The position numbers and the translations under genes were made by a program. This document shows positions 60,017-64,000 of a stretch of DNA of 64,000 nucleotides, in pieces. Each line of letters begins with the position of its first letter. The stretch's first letter is position 1. The stretch spans positions 496,001 through 560,000 of the forward strand of contig NZ_CP159307.1 of NCBI RefSeq assembly GCF_040448695.1, in the 5' to 3' direction. Below the pieces are notes generated by a model. It saw only the letters and a list, made by a program, of their open reading frames with translations, ran no database searches and had not been told where the DNA came from. Source of the DNA: Dehalogenimonas sp. 4OHTPN (GTDB taxonomy: Bacteria; Chloroflexota; Dehalococcoidia; Dehalococcoidales; Dehalococcoidaceae).

Positions 60017-62761
60017 CTAGCACTTCGTAAACCCGCAGCCGGGGCAGATGAAACACCCCTCCTGGTAGACCAGGATACTGCCGCATTCCACGCACTGGCC
60101 GGCCACGTTCTTCACGATGCCGAAGTCCTTGATGACTTTCTTTTCCCCGTGGCCGTTGCCGTTCCCGTTGCCGTTGGCCTCCGCCTTGCCCTCGAGTTTG
60201 ACTGAGAGTCCGCTGTTGATGTAGTTCTCCAGCACCGTGGCAATGGCGTCGGCGCAGGACAGCACGCTCTTGCCGTTGTCCCAGGCTATTGACGGGCAGC
60301 GGATGCCCTTGAGCTGCTTGGCCACGTCGTCAATCGGCACGCCGGAGCGGAGCGCCAGGGACGCCAGGCGGCAGGTGGACTCCAGCTGCGCCGTCGCGCA
60401 GCCTCCCGCCTTGCCCAGGTGGGAAAAGACCTCGCAGATGCCGGTGGAATCGGTGTTGATGGTAATGTACATGTTGCCGCAGCCGGTCTTGACCTTCTCG
60501 GTGAAGCCGGTGGTGACTTTGGCGCGCTCGCGGGGGCCCATCGGCTTGGCCGGGGCGGCCGGCACGGCGGCTTCGGGCTTAACCTCGGCTTTGCCGGTGG
60601 ACATCGGCTGGTCGGCTTTGCAGCCGTCGCGGTAAATGGTTATGCCTTTAAGCCCTTCGTCGAAGGCCATCAGGTATACTTTGTCCACGTCGGCCACGGT
60701 GGCGGCGGCCGGGAAGTTCACCGTTTTGGAAACCGCGTTGTCGGTGTACTTCTGGAACACCGCCTGCATCCTGACGTGGCCTTCCGGGGTGATGTTGTGC
60801 GCCGTGACGAAGAGCTTCTTCGCCGCCTCGGGCACTTCTTTGAAGTCCTCCAGGTGTGCGCCGGAGGCCAGTTTCTCCATCATCTCCTTGCTGAAGAAGC
60901 CGCCCTCGACGGAGGCGCGCTCGAAGTAGGGGTTGACCTCCACCATCTTCGTCCCGTCCATGATGTTGCGGGTGAAGCACAGGGCGAAATGCGGCTCGAT
61001 GCCGGAAGAGCAGCCGGCGATGATGGACAGCGTCCCCGTCGGGGCGATGGTGGTGCAGGAGGCGTTGCGCATCTTGACCCGACCGTCGTAGACGGACTTT
61101 TCATAGGCCGGGAAGGTCCCTCGGCTCGCTGCCAGCTCCTCCGATGCCTTGTGGGACTCCGCCTGGATGAAGCCCATGACCGATTCGGCGGCCTCGAGCG
61201 CCTCCGGCGAATCGTAGGCGATGCCGAGGTCTATCAGCATGTCGGCGAAGCCCATGACCCCCAGGCCGATCTTGCGCGTCTGGCGCGTCCGCTCGGCGAT
61301 CTGCGGCAGCGGAAACTTGTTGACGTCAATGACGTCGTCCAGGAAGCGGACGGCGGTGCGCACGGTGTAGCCCAGCCGGTCGTAGTCTATGGATTTCCTG
61401 CCGTTGCCTTTGGTCATCTTCGACAGGTTGATCGAGCCCAGGTTGCAGGACTCGTAGGGCAAAAGCGGCTGCTCGCCGCAGGGGTTGGTGGACTCGATCT
61501 TACCGAGGTGCGGCGTCGGGTTGCCGGCGTTGATGCGGTCGATGAACACCACGCCCGGGTCGCCGGTTTTCCAGGCCAGGTTGACGATCTGGTCGAAGAT
61601 GTCGCGGGCTTTTTTCTTCTCGACGACTTCTTTGTTGTGGGGATTGATCAGACTGTACTCGCCGTTGGCCCGGACGGCCTCCATGAAGGCGTCGGTTACC
61701 GCCACCGACAGGTTGAAGTTGGTCAGCACGCCGGCGGTCTGTTTGGCCTTGATGAAGCGCTCGATATCCGGGTGGTCCACGGAAAGGATGGCCATGTTGG
61801 CCCCTCTGCGGGTGCCGCCCTGCTTGATGACGTCGGTGGCCACGTCGAAGGCGCGCATGAAGGACACCGGGCCGGAGGCTACGCCGCCGGTGGAGCCGAC
61901 GCGGTCTTTCTCCGGCCGGAGGCGCGAGAAAGAGAAGCCGGTGCCGCCGCCGGACTTGTGGATCATGGCGGTGTGCTTCACGGCGTCGAAAATGCTCTCG
62001 ATGGCGTCCTCGATGGGCAGGACGAAGCAGGCGGACAGCTGCCCCAGCTCGCGCCCGGCGTTCATCAGGGTGGGGGAGTTGGGCAGGAATTCCAGCCGCG
62101 CCATCAGGCCGTAAAATTCATCCTCCACGGCGCGGATATTGATTTTCGGGTTGTAAGCCAGCTCGGCGGCGGCGACAGTCCGGGCGACGCGCCGCAGCAT
62201 ATCCTCCGCCTTCTCGATAGGATTCCCGGCCTTGTCTTTTTTCAGATAGCGCTTCTCCAGCACCGCCAGCGCGTTGGCCGAAAGCTCGACTCTCTCCGGA
62301 ATGATGTTTCGGATTTCGGTTTTCGGTTTTCGTGCTTCGGATTTCGTATTTCGGGTGGCGGCTGGCATGTTCTTCTCCTGTTTTGATGTTTTAGTCGCGG
62401 CGACGGCAGTTGGCGGTACCGGGGGCAGCGGCGGCTTGGGCGCCTCGATAACATCCGTTCGTCCTGAGCTTGTCGAAGGATGAACGGCAGGGTTTGCCGG
62501 CTTTACGCCCTCGACGGCGTCCTTGACCAGGTTCTCGATCTCGTCCTCGGTCACCGCTATAGACACCCTGGCCTGCTGCGCGACGAAAGCCTCCATGCCG
62601 GGCAGGGCGGCGGCGGGTTTTTCGAGCCGCTCGATGATCCGGGCGGTAATCTGCTCGATGCGGGCGCGGTCGGCGATGCCCATGGCCGAAGCCTGGTTGA
62701 AGATTAAGCTGGCGATGCGGTTTTTATCCACGATTGGTTTGCCCGATGGCTGCGGCGTCAT
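60017..62761 (-). CDS. nrdJ: Adenosylcobalamin-dependent ribonucleoside-diphosphate reductase
   Basis: 914 residues. Catalytic parts: SPTLMNAGRELGQLSACFVLP, GGGTGFSFSRLRP, ESTNPCGEQPLLPYESCNLGS and CTTIAPTGTLSIIAGCSSGIEP. The C-terminus carries the redox and zinc cysteines CVECGSILVYQEGCFICPGC. It makes deoxynucleotides with B12. Residues about 95-150 are low-complexity and carry two in-frame repetitive elements (see repeats). It is paired with nrdR upstream in the same direction, 77 bases apart. A second nrdJ fragment is at the left edge of the window. Confidence 0.95.
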   Translation of the reverse strand: MTPQPSGKPIVDKNRIASLIFNQASAMGIADRARIEQITARIIERLEKPAAALPGMEAFVAQQARVSIAVTEDEIENLVKDAVEGVKPANPAVHPSTSSGRTDVIEAPKPPLPPVPPTAVAATKTSKQEKNMPAATRNTKSEARKPKTEIRNIIPERVELSANALAVLEKRYLKKDKAGNPIEKAEDMLRRVARTVAAAELAYNPKINIRAVEDEFYGLMARLEFLPNSPTLMNAGRELGQLSACFVLPIEDAIESIFDAVKHTAMIHKSGGGTGFSFSRLRPEKDRVGSTGGVASGPVSFMRAFDVATDVIKQGGTRRGANMAILSVDHPDIERFIKAKQTAGVLTNFNLSVAVTDAFMEAVRANGEYSLINPHNKEVVEKKKARDIFDQIVNLAWKTGDPGVVFIDRINAGNPTPHLGKIESTNPCGEQPLLPYESCNLGSINLSKMTKGNGRKSIDYDRLGYTVRTAVRFLDDVIDVNKFPLPQIAERTRQTRKIGLGVMGFADMLIDLGIAYDSPEALEAAESVMGFIQAESHKASEELAASRGTFPAYEKSVYDGRVKMRNASCTTIAPTGTLSIIAGCSSGIEPHFALCFTRNIMDGTKMVEVNPYFERASVEGGFFSKEMMEKLASGAHLEDFKEVPEAAKKLFVTAHNITPEGHVRMQAVFQKYTDNAVSKTVNFPAAATVADVDKVYLMAFDEGLKGITIYRDGCKADQPMSTGKAEVKPEAAVPAAPAKPMGPRERAKVTTGFTEKVKTGCGNMYITINTDSTGICEVFSHLGKAGGCATAQLESTCRLASLALRSGVPIDDVAKQLKGIRCPSIAWDNGKSVLSCADAIATVLENYINSGLSVKLEGKAEANGNGNGNGHGEKKVIKDFGIVKNVAGQCVECGSILVYQEGCFICPGCGFTKC
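62306..62357. repeat. TTCGG/TTTCG-type repeat inside nrdJ
   Basis: Tandem units of TTCGG and TTTCG encode KSEARKPKTEIRN-like peptide on the minus strand, in frame within the nrdJ linker. Such degenerate short repeats look like an inserted repetitive element. Confidence 0.7.
62455..62487. repeat. GAACGG-flanked palindromic repeat inside nrdJ
   Basis: CCGTTC, then GTCCTGAGCTTGTCGAAGGAT, then GAACGG: an imperfect palindrome of the kind read as PSTSSGRTD, which is a widespread bacterial intergenic repeat. Here it sits in frame in the coding region. Confidence 0.8.
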
Positions 62762-62838
62762 AAGCTGTCCTTTACGTTAATGTCTTTGCAAGGACTCGCC
62801 CGCACGGCGAGTCCTTGGCAATCTGATTCGGCCTGTCA

Positions 62839-63390
62839 TCATTTGCCCTGCCCTTTGGCTGACAGCGACAGATGCCGCCCGCCGCGCCCCTGGCCGACGC
62901 CGTCCTCTTCGGGCAGCAGCGGCAGCTGGGAGCGGGGCGCCGGATCGCGGTCAATCAGCCGGTCCACCATCTCCTTGAACTCGGTGACATCGGTGAACTT
63001 GCGGTACACCGAGGCGAAGCGGATATAGGCGATATTGTCCGCAACCTTCAACTTCTCCATCACCTTGTCGCCGACAAGCGTCGTCGGTATCTCCGCGCGG
63101 CCGGTCTCGATCAGCTCGGCCTCGATCTCGTCGGCGATACGGTCAACCGTGCCTGCCGGCAGGGGGCGCTTCTCGCAAGCCTTGTGCAGGCCGCCCAGCA
63201 GCTTCTCCTTGCTCCACTCCTCGCGGCGGCCGTCGCGCTTGAGGACGAACAGGGCGGCCGGCTGGATGCGTTCGTAGGTGGTGAAGCGGAAACCGCAGCC
63301 CAGGCACTCGCGGCGGCGGCGGATGCCGTCCTCCACTTCGCGTGAGTCAACCACTTTAAGTTCCGGGTTTTTGCAGTTGGGGCAGTTCAT
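62839..63390 (-). CDS. nrdR: Transcriptional repressor NrdR
   Basis: 183 residues from ATG 63390. Zinc ribbon MNCPNCKNPELKVVDSREVEDGIRRRRECLGC and the ATP-cone domain (VLKRDGRREEWSKEKLLGGL, then CEKRPLPAGTVDRIADEIE) are complete. It senses dATP/ATP and represses ribonucleotide reductase genes. A longer tail of 30 residues (QGRGGRHLSLSAKGQGK) is unusual. Paired NrdR-box-like sites lie just upstream. Confidence 0.95.
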   Translation of the reverse strand: MNCPNCKNPELKVVDSREVEDGIRRRRECLGCGFRFTTYERIQPAALFVLKRDGRREEWSKEKLLGGLHKACEKRPLPAGTVDRIADEIEAELIETGRAEIPTTLVGDKVMEKLKVADNIAYIRFASVYRKFTDVTEFKEMVDRLIDRDPAPRSQLPLLPEEDGVGQGRGGRHLSLSAKGQGK

Positions 63391-63426
63391 CGGCGCTTTC
63401 CGCGGGGCTGTCTTTTGTTCTAAAAA

Positions 63427-63474
63427 CCACAACCTGTTGTGGTCGCCGGTATAAAGTACCACTAGCTGTTGGGT
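63427..63474 (-). promoter_or_regulatory. Paired NrdR-box-like operator
   Basis: Box 1 CCACAACCTGTTGTGG (63427-63442) and box 2 CCACTAGCTGTTGGGT (63459-63474) have centres 32 bp apart, three helical turns, the standard NrdR arrangement. They overlap an nrdR promoter read as TTGACT (63481-63476) and TTTATA (63455-63450). Confidence 0.75.
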
Positions 63475-63560
63475 AAGTCAATAGGTAAAAAGTATTTTTT
63501 TTGGGAAATGCGCCGTGCCCCTCCCGGAAAAAATTTACCCCTAAAAACGACAAAACCCGC

Positions 63561-63592
63561 TTGACAGCTTGAAGGAACTGGTGTGCTATAAT
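63561..63592 (+). promoter_or_regulatory. Extended -10 promoter upstream of pheS
   Basis: TTGACA (63561-63566) and TGCTATAAT (-10 at 63587-63592). The 20-base spacer is long, but the TG-extended -10 compensates. A transcript from here would carry about 250 nt of leader before pheS. Confidence 0.6.
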
Positions 63593-63799
63593 CCGGCTCC
63601 CCAGTAATACATGAGAGGATTACCCAGCTTGGAAAACACCGCTGCGGCACATATTCGTTCTTTATTTCATCGATTTCCGCCTGCCGCGTTCAGCCTGGAA
63701 AAAGCCAAACGCGGGAAAGCGGTATCGTTTCCATCGATATATAATATTTTCCTTGAAACTAAAAACTATTCACCGCCGGCGCCCGGAGCGCCGTGCTAT

Positions 63800-63829
63800 T
63801 TGACCAATCGCGGCGCAAGTGGTTATAAT
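63800..63829 (+). promoter_or_regulatory. pheS promoter
   Basis: TTGACC (63800-63805), 18 bases, TATAAT (63824-63829), 22 bases before the ATG. No ribosome binding site is seen in the short leader. Confidence 0.78.
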
Positions 63830-63851
63830 CCAACTCTTGTAAGTAGCTCGA

Positions 63852-64000
63852 ATGACTGAAAATATCTCCCTCGATAATTTAAAGCACAGCGCCCTCGCTG
63901 AGCTGGCCGCGGTCTCCACCGCCGAAGCGCTGGAAGCCTGGCGCGTCGCCTGGCTGGGCAAGAAGAGCCAGTTGAATACCGTCCTGCGCGGCCTGGCCGC
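63852..64000 (+). CDS. pheS: Phenylalanyl-tRNA synthetase alpha subunit, N-terminal part (partial)
   Basis: The first 49 residues before the right edge. MTENISLDNLKHSALAEL and then ALEAWRVAWLGKKSQLNTVLRGL match the N-terminal coiled coil of bacterial PheS (the usual pattern is LGKKGxLTxxLRxL). The enzyme charges tRNA-Phe. It has its own promoter and a short leader with no clear ribosome binding site. Confidence 0.85.
   Translation, partial: MTENISLDNLKHSALAELAAVSTAEALEAWRVAWLGKKSQLNTVLRGLA

Larger units (their letters stand above)
63391..63851. other. nrdR-pheS divergent intergenic region
   Basis: About 460 bases: nrdR operator and promoter at the left, a + extended -10 promoter (63561-63592), and the pheS promoter (63800-63829). 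A reading frame at 63611 has no ribosome binding site and unconvincing sequence. A 7-bp stem CCGCGTT/AACGCGG is present in the leader region between the promoters. Confidence 0.6.

Noticed and set aside
60419-62386. Long (655-codon) open frame on the + strand opposite nrdJ
   Set aside because: It is antisense to a clear, conserved gene with high G+C at third positions, which opens long shadow frames. Composition is rich in Gly, Val, His and Arg and no domain is visible.
63611-63859. 82-codon + frame in the nrdR-pheS gap
   Set aside because: No ribosome binding site, overlaps the pheS promoter and start, and sequence is not protein-like.
1-64000. CRISPR arrays
   Set aside because: No regularly spaced direct repeats with unique spacers were seen; repeats found are inverted or dispersed.

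Overview
The window looks like chromosome of an organohalide-respiring Chloroflexota of the class Dehalococcoidia, most like Dehalogenimonas. The main reason is four reductive dehalogenase catalytic genes (rdhA), each with a twin-arginine leader of the RRDFMK/RREFLK type and two iron-sulfur motifs, none with an adjacent gene I can recognise as the membrane anchor rdhB. Heavy dependence on corrinoid and radical SAM chemistry (two B12-dependent ribonucleotide reductases and four radical SAM genes), FdhD, Tat subunits and soluble PAS sensor kinases fit the same lifestyle. The genus assignment is inference.

Layout. 1-7.5 kb: the 3' end of one class II ribonucleotide reductase gene, a DUF2795 gene, rdhA-1, a MerR regulator, a flavin-type oxidase, and sensor and response-regulator genes. 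7.7-16.6 kb: a possible structured RNA, a small radical SAM gene, a B12-type radical SAM gene, two tandem rdhA genes with duplicated leaders, a lipoprotein, and a second B12-type radical SAM gene that appears to end in a PqqD-like peptide-binding domain. 16.6-22 kb: a mobile island with a sigma-like protein, an orphan sliding-clamp protein, several small proteins, 27-nt inverted repeats, a run of 18 G and a truncated IS3 transposase. 22-33 kb: a membrane and isoprenoid block (acyltransferase, two TatA/B-like proteins, polyprenyl synthase, patatin, PAP2-like, MMPL transporter, DegV), interrupted by an IS1182-type element with target duplication and a nonsense-mutated transposase. A 53-nt element is shared by two divergent promoters in this block.

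33-47 kb: core functions, namely tRNA-Ala, iron regulation and uptake (DtxR-FeoA, FeoB, Fur), CysE, CutA, NadA, FdhD, RsmA, IspE, rubrerythrin, a CCA-adding-type enzyme, Rrf2, cysteine desulfurase and a tubulin/FtsZ-like GTPase. 47.6-51.9 kb: an unusual operon of two UbiE-like methyltransferases, a sugar-phosphate cyclase with residues unlike dehydroquinate synthase, a UbiA prenyltransferase and a third methyltransferase. This is the best candidate here for an undescribed biosynthetic pathway. 52-58.5 kb: YqeY, NYN nuclease, a radical SAM protein and rdhA-4. 58.5-60 kb: an A+T-rich two-gene CBASS anti-phage system (CD-NTase plus a Cap15-type membrane effector). 60-64 kb: nrdJ and nrdR with paired NrdR-box-like sites, and the start of pheS.

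The parts connect in places. Tat components serve RdhA export. Iron and sulfur genes serve the FeS clusters. The isoprenoid genes (IspE, polyprenyl synthase, UbiA) could feed the unknown prenylated product. CBASS and the mobile island are accessory. All functional calls rest on reading the translated sequence; no database search was run.
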